From Cannabis sativa (lineage: Eukaryota; Streptophyta; Magnoliopsida; Rosales; Cannabaceae), in the NCBI RefSeq assembly GCF_029168945.1, contig NC_083606.1, positions 17,572,041-17,636,040 of the forward strand: 64,000 nt of DNA, given 5' to 3'. Under the pieces are notes generated by a model, which worked only from the letters and a program-made list of their open reading frames with translations, searched no databases and was not told where the DNA came from. The translations under genes and the position numbers were made by a program. This document shows positions 45,121 through 56,162 of the stretch, piece by piece. Numbering within the stretch: the stretch's first letter is position 1; the number at the start of each line of letters is the position of its first letter.

Positions 45121-45412
45121 AACTCACACTTGCACTAATATAAAACTAAAAGTGCATTTCAATTAATCTCGTCATCTTGATGTCAAGATCAAGTGTAGTA
45201 TGTAGTGTTATCATTGTAATAGGATCTGACAGGTTGTATTCAGTTACAACCTTCTCCACCATTACATCTCCTTAGTTATAAAACCCTTGATATTGTGAAA
45301 ATTCTTTCTATATGTTTACTCCTCTTAGGGTATTGGATTCTTTACTATTTGACAACTATATCTGTGTTGTTAGGAAGTAACACTAGTAGTTAATAACTGG
45401 AATAACGCCAAA
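45121..45412 (-). pseudogene. Older Copia element: RNase H C-terminal remnant
   Basis: On the minus strand it aligns by eye, with stops, to the RNase H end of the younger Copia copy (47336-47600): a tyrosine-serine-rich start, NNT, then SKHIERI. It stops at AATAACGCCAAA, exactly where the younger element's LTR begins. The missing continuation is found at 62635 onward. Confidence 0.6.
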
Positions 45413-47287
45413 TGTGTAGAAAAGATTTTACCAGGATCTAGATTTATTAACATGTATGTTTGATTATAAAACTGTAATCTAACATTCTAAATATGAATTC
45501 CATAAAATAATGAATTAAAAATATATAAAATTATAGAAAACCTTACATTGATGACAACAGAATAATATAACTCATTCTATTCAGATCTCTAACCCTTGAT
45601 CTTTTCTGTCGTAGAGTATGATCAAGATCTGAACCTGGTTTCTCCTTCGATTGATAAAAACACTACACAATCTTCCACACAGTCTTGAGTATTGACTTGA
45701 ATTATGTGAACAATCACTCATACACTATAAGGTTTGAAATTATTGAGAAGAAGAAGAAGGGAATTCGAAAATAGAAGGAGCTCTCTTTATTTTTTGATTT
45801 GCCTGACAAAGAGTCAATTAGGCTATAAAATAAGAGCTATAATTTTATATTTATGTGATATCTATTAGGGTTAGGTTTAGAATTTAAATGGAATAAAAAA
45901 AAAGATAAAATTGGCCTTATTTAAACCCTTATGGCTGAATTCTTTAGTGGGCCTATTGGGTTTCAATTTTGCCATTTTATTTAAAACTTATCTTTTCTCT
46001 TTTTAAATGCCATCTTTTAATTCTAACTCTATAAATATCAATTCTATCTATTTAATAACTTTAATTAATTATCAAATAAAATTATCATTTAACTTATTTA
46101 TTAATTAGACATTTTAAAGTCTCTTAATTAATAAACAAATCCTAAAATTCCTTTTCTTTTTAAATAAGTCATTGCTTAGTGAAAACTCATAAATAAGACA
46201 TAGTCTTATTCAAAATTCTAATTGATTAAATAAAATCAATTAATTGAGTCTAGAAGACAATATTATCTCAACTAGTGTGGGGACCATGGACTTACATAAT
46301 CAAGCTCCCAATAAGTAGTTCTAGAATTTATTAAGTAAATCCTCTATCTTATTAATTCCTCTTGACTCCACTATAGATTTGAAATTGCATTCATGATTAT
46401 ATAGAACACTCTATACCAAGTATAGATGCGCTATAAATTATCCTTTGTTTCAATCCAAATAATCAATGATCCTCTATTGATGATTTATATCGAGTAGGGA
46501 TAAATTTATTATTCTACCCTTCAATGTATTTTATCCTTAAAATACTTAGCTACTTGTAAATGATATTTCAGTAAACTAATATAATTACTGAAATGAGTAC
46601 TCCACCATTTAAACTCGTTTAGCTAATCTCAAAGGAAATCACCATTTCACTTCTATAAATGTTTATAGAAGCTATAGATTCTGTATCTATGATTAGTGCT
46701 CACACTCAATTGCACTACCGTGTTTCTAAGAAGTAAGTATTGGGCTAATCTAATTGGTTAGTTTTAACGAACAAGTCAAATAACACAAGTAACAGACTTA
46801 AACTAGAACCTAACCATCTCGGGATTGAGATCATTGATCTAAGATCAACTAAGTGATTTTACTTAGAAAAGATATTCAGTAAGTTGATGATATATTTTTC
46901 ACTGTGAATATCGGTCCAGTCCGAAGTATAACCATGCATCTTATGCAAGCTTTAATTCCTTAGAAAAGACATTCCAATATACAAGTGTTAGTAAACTAAA
47001 TTGTTGATTATCATATCAATGTAAATCTTGTGTACTGATAAATCATAGGACTAATTAGTTTAATCACATAATATTGATTATTTTCCACTGTGTAGATAAC
47101 ACACTAATTATGAATAGCAATGTGATAAGGATTTAAAAGAATTTATACATCAAGCATATGATCATAAAATAAACAAGTGAACCAAGCATGGTACTAAACA
47201 AGTAATAAAATAATTATATTCTAATATTGATAATGAAATTCAAGATAACATTGAAATAGGATTTTAGTTAGGGCACAAAATCCAATA
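45413..47287 (-). repeat. 3' LTR of the younger Copia element (LTR B)
   Basis: 1875 bp. It starts TGTGTAGAAAAGATTTTACC and ends CACAAAATCCAATA. A purine tract on the minus strand (GCAGACGGGAGTT) abuts it at 47288-47300. Clearly diverged from LTR E, so the insertion is old. Confidence 0.75.
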
Positions 47288-47335
47288 AACTCCCGTCTGC
47301 ACTAACATAAAACAATCAGTATATTTCAACTAATC

Positions 47336-48313
47336 CTAGATTTTATCTATGTTTTTCAATGCATTCTCTGTCAATGTCTTGGTGAATGGGTCGGCTAGGT
47401 TGTCTTTAGTATCAACCTTTTCTACCAACACATCTCTTCTTACCATATATTCTCTGATGATGTGGCATTTCCTCTCAATGTGTTTACTCATCTTGTGGCT
47501 TCGAGGCTCTTTACTATTGGCGATTGCACCGGTGTTGTAATAAAGTAACATCAGTGGTTCTCCATACCTGGAATAACACCAAGCTCTGTGAAGAACTTTG
47601 TTAGCCATACCAGTTCCTTAGCAGCCTCAGTAGTAGCTATGTATTTGGCCTCCATGGTAGAGTCAAAAATTGCATATTGCTTGACACTTCTCCGAAGAAG
47701 TGCTCCACCTCCAAGAGTAAAAACCATCCCAGATGTAGACTTCTTATCATCAAGACAAGCTTGGAAATCTAAGTCAGTATATCCTAAAGGATTCAAAACA
47801 CCACCTTGAAGACTAACACATAGTTCCTTATCCTTTTCATGTATTTCAGAATATGTTTAACTGCCGTCCAATGTTCCTTTCTTGGGTTGGACTGATACTT
47901 GCTCACAATTCCCATTACATAGCAAATATCTAGTCTAGTTCGTAACATAGCATACATCAGACTTCCAACAGTTAAAGCATAATGAATTTTTCTCATATCT
48001 TCTATCTCTTGGGGATCAATAGGAGACTGTTCCTTAGATAGTTGTAAATTATGTCTAGAAGGCATAATTTCTTCTTTTGCATTGGTCATTAAGAAATGCT
48101 CTAACACCTTATCAATGTAAACTATTTGCGAGAGAGCAAGTGACATGTTCTTATGATATCTAATAATTTAGATCCCGAGAACATAATTAGCTTCACCCAA
48201 GTCTTTCATTTTGAACTAGGTGCTAAGCCATTCCTTTACGTCAGTCATCTTCTTGACATTGTTGCCAATGACTAAGATGTCATCAACATAAAGGACCAGG
48301 AATACTACCACTT
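47336..48313 (-). pseudogene. Copia RT C-terminal part and RNase H, frameshifted
   Basis: Reading leftwards: RT with LYVDDILVIGNN (about 48255-48295), linker and thumb (IHYALTVGSLMYAMLRTRLDI, 47950-48010), then RNase H. The last includes GYTDLDFQACLDDKKSTSG, STMEAKYIATTEAAKE and SKHIERK.H.IRE, with the end LADPFTKTL...KNIDKI at stop 47336. The three open pieces (47336-47608, 47551-47796, 47793-48146) lie in three different frames. RT is split just before YVDD by the solo LTR at 48319-50231. Confidence 0.82.
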
Positions 48314-50236
48314 GATTATGTTGGGAATTATTTTACCAGGATCTTAGATCTACTCACAAGTATGTTTATTAACATCCTAAATATGAACTTTCTAAAACGA
48401 TAAAATAAACACATATAAAGTTAAGAAAACCTTACATTGATGCAGCGGAATAAATGTCTCCTTCCACTCAGATCTCTAACCCTTGATTCCTTTCTGTAGC
48501 AGAGTATAATCAAGATCTGAGCCCGAATCTCCTTCTTCTTCAAGCTTTGATCCTTCACAGTCTTCCAATCTATGATTGAGTTACTGCTTGCTGTGTGTGG
48601 GCACTTACTCTTTCACTAGGGTCACGAAAAAGATGAAGGAAAAGAGGGAGAGAGGTTTCGGCCAAGGTAGAGAGTGAGGAAGGCTCAGTTTTCTGAAGAG
48701 AGAAATTTCTGTCAGAAAGGCTTATTAAAAAACTTGTGTTTTGACTGAGCCATCACTTTCTATTTATAGGCAACTTACTAGGTTTAAGTTTAGAATTATT
48801 TGGCATTAAAATAATGAAAATAATAATTTGAAAAAGCCTTATAAGTGGCCGGCCATAGGTGTTGTAATGGGCCCCACTTAATTTTGCAATTTTATCAAAT
48901 TTTATCTCTATTTTCTCAAAAATGCCAATTTTCCAATTCTAACCTTTTAAATGCCAAAACTAATTATTTAATAATTAAAATACATTATTAAATAAGATTG
49001 TCATTTAATTTAATTATTAATTAGACATATAAAGTCTATTAATAAATAAATAAACCTAGAAAACTCTTTTCCTTACAATTTCACCCCTGCTTAGTGAAAA
49101 TTCATAAAATCAGACATAGTCTAACTTTAGAATTATAATTGATCAATAACGAATCAATTAATGAGTCTTACAAGCAGAATGTTCTCAACTAGAATGGGGA
49201 CCATGGATCTATATGCTGAGCTTCCAATAAGTGAACCAAATTTACCAAGTAAATTCCTACTTATTAATTCTTCGTTGAATCCACTCTTAGAACTTAGAAT
49301 TGCACTCTCAGACTTATATAGAGCATATTGTATGTTTCACGATACCAATATACTATCTCATTTAACCATTGTTATAATCTTATTGTGATTTAAAGATCCT
49401 CTATATAGATGATTTACATCGAGATGGGATTTCTTTACCGTCCTCACCCCTCAATGTATTTTGCCCCTTAAAACACTTAGCTACCTGTAAATGGTGTTTA
49501 GTGATCTAATAATTAGTCAGTTAAACAAGAGCTTATCCATTTACTTCTATTTGCTAAGCTCGAAGGGAATCATCACTTAACTTCTATACACCAGTAGAAG
49601 CTATAGATTCCATATTTATGTTCAGCACTCCCACTCAATCATACTATCATGTTCCCAAAATATACGTATCACCCTGACCCAAAAGTAGGCTTAACTAATA
49701 AATCAAAGAACATGAATAGCACTCCTGAGTTGAGCCCAAGCATATCAGGATTTAGATTCTTTTCAATCTTAAGATCAACTACTGATATTGACTTGGAAAG
49801 ATATGTATAACGGTAAGTTTGTAATATCTTAACTTAGTTGCAATATCGGTCCAGTCCAATGTATACTCCATACATTCGAAACTAGTATACTTTACTAATG
49901 TCCTGGAAAGAACATAACACTTACTCCAAGTGTAAGTACACATCATCGCTGATTATCACATTAGTGTAAATCCAATAACACTGATGAAACAGGGACCAAA
50001 ACTTTTGATTCATATGATCACAATCACATTCCACTGTGTTGACGATACTGTAATTGTGAATAAACATATGATCTGGATTTAACTGATTTTGTGTGTATGA
50101 ATGTAATAAACATATTAAACATATTAAACCATTAGCATGTAAAATTCATGCAAACATCAATCACTTCAAATTTCTTATATTGATAACTAATCAGATTGTA
50201 AAGAGTTTTATTTAGGGCATAAAACCTAACAGATTA
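48314..50236 (-). mobile_element. Solo LTR (C) of a Copia family, minus orientation
   Basis: The LTR 48319-50231 (1913 bp) starts TGTTGGGAATTATTTTACC and ends AAACCTAACA on the plus strand. It is flanked by the 5-bp duplication GATTA (48314-48318, 50232-50236). A TATAAATA box (48761-48768, minus strand) sets its direction. No internal region is present, so it is a product of LTR-LTR recombination. It sits inside the Copia RT coding sequence. Confidence 0.9.
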
Positions 50237-52990
50237 TCCTTGAGTTGGTAAACACATGGTGCATCTTCATATTGGTGAAAGTCGTAGGTTTTGATTATTT
50301 GATCAAACCTTTTGTTCTAAGAGTGACAAGCCTGCTTAAGTCTATAAATGGTCTTATTTAGCTTGTAAACTTTCTCTTCTTATCCTGGAAGTTTGTAACC
50401 TTCTAGTTGCTCCATATAGATTGTCTCATCAAGAACTCCATTAAGGAAAGCTGTCTTGACATCAATTTGCCAAATCTCATAATCGAGAGCATCTACTATG
50501 GATAGAAGTATTCTGATGGATTTGAGCATGGCAACTAGACTAAAAGTATCTTCATAATCAACAAATATTCTTTTGATATAACCCTTTACTACAAGTCTAG
50601 CTTTAAAAGTTTCAACTTTTCCATTAGCACATCTTTTCTTCTTGTAGACCCATTTGCATCTGATTGGATGGTAATTATCAGGTGAATCTACATATTCTCA
50701 GACTTTATTTTTCTTCATGGAATCTATTTCTAAATCCATGCCATTTGACCATTGTTTTTGTTAAGGACTTGCCATTTCCTATTTATAGGTCAATGGGTCA
50801 TCATCAATATTGTTTCCAACAACCATATTGATTTCACCATGTAAGTCATAATGAGATGGTTTTGTAGAAACCCTCCCACTACGACGAGAAACCGTGATCT
50901 TTTGAACATAAATATTAGTGATAATTTTCTCAGTTGTGTCAGTTTGCATTGGTTCAACCCAAGGAGTGGGATCATCCTCTATTTTAGTAGAAGACGATCG
51001 AACATTAGTTGGAGTTAATTCCGAAAGTATCTTCTCCAATACTACTTTGCTTTGCGGCTTAAAGTCTTTAATGTAGTCATTCTCAAGGAATGTGATATTT
51101 TTAAAAACAAATACTTTATTATCATTGTAATTATAAAATAGTCCACTCCTAGTCTCTTTATAATTTTCTAGAAATAGCAAACCTTAGTTTGTGTTTCTAG
51201 CTTGCCTTCTTTATTTGGTAAGACATGAGCAGGGCACCCTTAGATTCTGTGATAGCGTAAACTATGTATATGACCATTCCATAATTCTACACGTGTCTTG
51301 GGAAATGATTTAGATGGAACGATATTTAAAATATCATTTTCCATTTGAATAGCATATCCCCTGAAGGACATTGACAGAGTTGAATAGCTAAGTATAGACC
51401 TTACCATTTTCAAAAGAGTGCAATTTCTTCTTTCTGCAACACCATTTTGTTATGGAGTACCTGGGGCAGTATACTTAGATTCAATTCCAAGTTCGATTAA
51501 ATGATCTTTGAACTGCATACACAATATATTCTTCACTCCTATCAGTTTGCAAGATCTTTAATGTTTTACCTAATTGGTTTTGAGCCAAAGCATAAAATTC
51601 TTGAAACTTCTAAAATACTTTAGATTTCTTTTGCATTAGGTAAAGAAAACTATATCTAGAGTTATTGTCAATGAAAGTGACAAAATACTTATAACTGCTT
51701 TTAGCTTTGACATTTAATGGTCCGCAGACACATGAATGTACTAACCTTAGGGTTCATTGACACGCTCTCCTTTTGTAGAGAAAGAACGTTTAGTCAATTT
51801 TCCTTCTAGGCAAAATTCACAAACTAGTAGTTCACTTAAGGTGAAATTTTTCAATGGATCACCTTTGGTTAATCTATAAAGCTTATCATAGCTTATATGA
51901 CCAAGACGTAAGTGCCATAGATATGTTTTGCCTTCATCATTAATCTTTTGTCTTTTATAGTTTCTTAGTTTAGCAATATTAAAAAGTTCGTTCATAAGCG
52001 TGATTGGTATATCATGTCTTAAAACATAAAGCCCTTGTTCCATATACACATAATTGATCACCATTACGAGAAATAGTTGAATTAGAACTCAAAAGACTGT
52101 ATTGAAAATGTTGCAATTGTAAACATGAAACAAAAATCAAGTTTCTACTAAAATTTAGAATAAACAAAATATTGTCTAAATTCAAAAATTTGTTCTGAAA
52201 CTTGAGGTGAGCTTTCCCTCTCGCTTGGATCGACACCAATTTGTTATTACCAACTTTAAGATTTAACTCATCGGGATTTAAATATTCCCAAGTCTTAAGC
52301 AGCTGCAATGAAGAGCAAACATGGTTAGTAGATCCAAAATCAACAATCTAAACAAATTTGTCGTTCTCTAAAACACATGATTCAAAGACAAAAGCATTAC
52401 CTTTGTTCTTAGGGTTGAGAAGTGCAGGACACTTTGATTTACAATGTCCCTTTTGTCCACAGTGAGAACATAAAATAATATGCTTGCTTAACTATTCCTT
52501 GATTGTTCTTATTGTTGGTTCAATTTGTTGTTCAAGAGTAACTGGGGAAGTCGAAGAATTTTCCCCAATCTTTTCAACTGAGCCTGAAGTTACAATATTG
52601 TTGGAGGATTCTTTCTCAATATTCTCAATTCTTCCTTTGTCATGGTTTGCAATGCTAGAGAATGTTCTCCTTGCATTTGATAATGTCTTTTCATAAGCAT
52701 GCAATTTAATATCAAGCTTGTCTATGTCAAACGAGTTCCGATTGTTGATCATGAAAGATACAACAATTTTTCTATACTCAGGAGATAAACTGTTGAGATC
52801 AAATTGAACTCTTTATTCTTTTGGCAACGAAATTCCCAGCATGGTTGCTTCGGGAATTTTAAATTCATCATCAGTGAGAAATGATACTCTGATTAGGAGT
52901 TATCTTTGCAGGTGAGTTCATTTGTAAATGCGTTAAGTAAAAGAGGATTGGGGTGAGGATCGATAAACAACATTTTGACAATTACAAATA
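50237..52990 (-). pseudogene. Copia gag, protease, integrase and RT N-terminal part, decayed
   Basis: Reading leftwards: gag end with SLSPEYRKIVVSFMINN and a zinc knuckle CSHCGQKGHCKSKC (about 52435-52475). The protease segment has DFGSTNHVC where D-S/T-G is expected (about 52335), a changed active site. The GAG_pre-integrase/HHCC region follows (WHLRLGHISYDKL, CEFCLEGK, about 51780-51930), then a damaged integrase core (51200-51750). An INT-RT linker comes next (50779-51180; SRRSGRVSTKPSHY). The RT N-terminus (50240-50778) has CKWVYKKK, FKARLVVKGY, WQIDVKTAFLNG and YRLKQA. Stops and frameshifts occur throughout. The first part of gag is not recognisable. Confidence 0.75.
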
Positions 52991-53325
52991 TCAATAAACA
53001 AAAATTAATTACTTTGTTCAATATAAATTCATACACATATTCAGAAAATAACAAGTATTGAAGATATATTATAAAAAATACAAAAATAAAACATATTTAA
53101 ATTATTTTCTAAGGTTCTCAACAAATTGAAATACAGTGTCTCGTTTAGACAAGAGTCAAAGACATCATATGTTGAATAAAGTAGGGCTGTACATATATTT
53201 TCGTAAACCGCCTAAACTGAATAACCTGATTAAACCAAACCGAAAAAACCGCAAAAAAAAAAACCGAAAAACCCGACGAAAAAAAACCCGCCCAATCTGT
53301 ATATTGGGCGGGTCGAAAATAAAGT

Positions 53326-55248
53326 AACCCTGTTAGGTTTTATGCCCTAAATAAAACTCTTTACAATCTGATTAGTTATCAATATAAGAAATTTGAAGTG
53401 ATTGATGTTTGCATGAATTTTACATGCTAATGGTTTAATATGTTTAATATGTTTATTACATTCATACACACAAAATCAGTTAAATCCAGATCATATGTTT
53501 ATTCACAATTACAGTATCGTCAACACAGTGGAATGTGATTGTGATCATATGAATCAAAAGTTTTGGTCCCTGTTTCATCAGTGTTATTGGATTTACACTA
53601 ATGTGATAATCAGCGATGATGTGTACTTACACTTGAAGTAAGTGTTATGTTCTTTCCAGGACATTAGTAAAGTATACTAGTTTCGAATGTATGGAGTATA
53701 CATTGGACTGGACCGATATTGCAACTAAGTTAAGATATTACAAACTTACCGTTATACATATCTTTCCAAGTCAATATCAGTAGTTGATCTTAAGATTGAA
53801 AAGAATCTAAATCCTGATATGCTTGGGCTCAACTCAGGAGTGCTATTCATGTTCTTTGATTTATTAGTTAAGCCTACTTTTGGGTCAAGGTGATACGTAT
53901 ATTTTGGGAACATGATAGTATGATTGAGTGGGAGTGCTGAACATAAATATGGAATCTATAGCTTCTACTGGTGTATAGAAGTTAAGTTATGATTCCCTTC
54001 GAGCTTAGCAAATAGAAGTAAATTGATGAGCTCTTGTTTAACTGACTAATTATTAGATCACTAAACACCATTTACAGGTAGCTAAGTGTTTTAAGGGGCA
54101 AAATACATTGAGGGGTGAGGACGGTAAAGAAATCCCATCTCGATGTAAATCATCTATATAGAGGATCTTTAAATCACAATAAGATTATAACAATGGTTAA
54201 ATGAGATAGTATATTGGTATCGTGAAACATACAATATGCTCTATATAAGTCTGAGAGTGCAATTCTAAGTTTTAAGAGTGGATTCAACGAAGAATTAATA
54301 AGTAGGAATTTACTTGGTAAATTTGGTTCACTTATTGGAAGCTCAGCATATAGATCCATGGTCCCCATTCTAGTTGAGAACATTCTGCTTGTAAGACTCA
54401 TTAATTGATTCGTGATTGATCAATTATAATTCTAAAGTTAGACTATGTCTGATTTTATGAATTTTCACTAAGCAGGGGTGAAATTGTAAGGAAAAGAGTT
54501 TTTTAGGTTTATTTATTTATTAATAGACTTTATATGTCTAATTAATAATTAAATTAAATGACAATATTATTTCATAATGTATTTTAATTATTAAATAATT
54601 AGTTTTGGCATTTAAAAGGTTAGAATTGGAAAATTGGCATTTTTGAGAAAATAGAGATAAAATTTGATAAAATTGCAAAATTAAGTGGGGCCCATTACAA
54701 CACCTATGGCCGGCCACTTATAAGGCTTTTTCAAATTATTATTTTCATTATTTTAATGCCAAATAATTCTAAACTTAAACCTAGTAAGTTGCCTATAAAT
54801 AGAAAGTGATGGCTCAGTCAAAACACAAGTTTTTTAATAAGCATTTCTGACAGAAATTTCTCTCTTCAGAAAACTGAGCCTTCCTCACTCTCTACCTTGG
54901 CCGAAACCTTTCTCCCTCTTTTCCTTCATCTTTTTCGTGACCCTAGTGAAAGAGTAAGTGCCCACACACAGCAAGCAGTAACTCAATCATAGATTGGAAG
55001 ACTGTGAAGGATCAAAGCTTGAAGAAGAAGGAGATTCGGGCTCAGATCTTGATTATACTCTGCTACAGAAAGGAATCAAGGGTTAGAGATCTGAGTGGAA
55101 GGAGACATTTATTCCGCTGCATCAATGTAAGGTTTTCTTAACTTTATATGTGTTTATTTTATCGTTTTAGAAAGTTCATATTTAGGATGTTAATAAACAT
55201 ACTTGTGAGTAGATCTAAGATCCTGGTAAAATAATTCCCAACAAACCC
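53326..55248 (+). mobile_element. Solo LTR (D) of the same Copia family as C, plus orientation
   Basis: The LTR 53331-55243 (1913 bp) starts TGTTAGGTTTTATGCCC and ends ATAATTCCCAACA, the reverse complement of C with very few differences. The 5-bp duplication AACCC is at 53326-53330 and 55244-55248. TATAAATA is at 54794-54801. The frame at 54174-54401 mirrors 49161-49388 and is not a gene. Confidence 0.9.
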
Positions 55249-55499
55249 GCCCAATTAAACTGACTTAACCCGAAATAACCCGAATAATACTATTAATTTT
55301 CAATTATATATATATTTTTTTTAAATATTAGCAGATTATTTATTTTATTTTATTAAAAAAACTAAAGTTTTAGTGGCAAGTTTTTATTAAAAAATAATTG
55401 CCAGATTTTTATTAAAAGTAAAAGTTAAAAAAAAAACCCCTAAATCTAAGACTCAGTCACTGTCTCTCTCATCCTTATCCTCTCTCGCTTCTTCTAACG

Positions 55500-55808
55500 A
55501 TGTCTTCACGCAGCCGACAACTTTATGGAGGAAATACTTTATTTTTTTTGATTTGGTCACCAACTGAGAAGTTTTTTGGTTTCATTATCGGCAGAATAGA
55601 AATGGGACACCTTTATGGAGGCAGTTCCTTATGCCAAACATCAATTCTCATAGGGATATTAGTATTGACATTGAGCACGCCATGTTCAAATTCTCTACGA
55701 ATAAATAACATGAAATCTATGGTTTATCAATCCCCAAAGTTTGAGCTGGAACTGGATCAGTGGCGGACAAAGTTCAAATTCAATATGGACTTTCCAAGGA
55801 AAATTTAA
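55500..55808 (+). CDS. Unrecognised small ORF inside the DNA-transposon-like element
   Basis: 102 codons starting MSSRSRQLYGGN. A CT-rich plant-leader-like stretch (55455-55500) precedes it. Tyr/Gly/Ser/Phe-rich with a hydrophobic middle; no domain recognised. LYGG occurs twice (residues 8-11 and 38-41), hinting at a short internal duplication. It may be a captured host gene fragment or chance. Confidence 0.2.
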   Translation: MSSRSRQLYGGNTLFFLIWSPTEKFFGFIIGRIEMGHLYGGSSLCQTSILIGILVLTLSTPCSNSLRINNMKSMVYQSPKFELELDQWRTKFKFNMDFPRKI

Positions 55809-56162
55809 ATTTTATGAGAAAAAATAATAGGAATTCTTTAGACCAAAAATAATAATAATAATCTTAATTTAATGATTTAATCCTAATAAAATGAAAAGGA
55901 TTTTGTTTCGTCGTAAATTCAAAAATCCAAACAAGACCTTGCAATATGAATTTATATCAAACTTTTTCAGACCAAAGAATTTCGCACAATATTTTACTTT
56001 GACTTTGAAACCAAAAAAAAATTTGGCCAGTTTACAGATTTTTTTTTTTTTTTAAATTGGGCGGGTTACACTTAAATTTTAGCAACCGAACTTTAGATTG
56101 GTTTAGAAAATATATAGGATAAATCGCCCAAACCGACCGACGTACAACCCTATAATAAAGTA

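Larger units (their letters stand above)
53175..56162. mobile_element. DNA-transposon-like element with 9-bp direct repeats (host of solo LTR D)
   Basis: The direct repeat AATAAAGTA (53175-53183, 56154-56162) flanks a segment beginning GGGCTGTACATATA. On the complementary strand its other end reads ATAGGGTTGTAC (about 10-bp inverted termini AGGG(C/T)TGTAC). Removing it joins Copia leader sequence smoothly. Both ends carry AACCG/CCCGCCC-rich stretches (53205-53320, 55244-55290, 56055-56150). Without solo LTR D it is about 1.06 kb. hAT-like is possible, but the two extra bases at the right end leave the superfamily open. Confidence 0.6.

Noticed and set aside
42564..47287. A and B as the LTR pair of one short element
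   Set aside because: An RNase H remnant separates them and each has its own polypurine tract on the same side. The B flank joins in sequence with the right flank of E.
48319..55243. C and D as the two LTRs of one Copia element
   Set aside because: They are in opposite orientation and each has its own different 5-bp target duplication, so they are independent solo LTRs.
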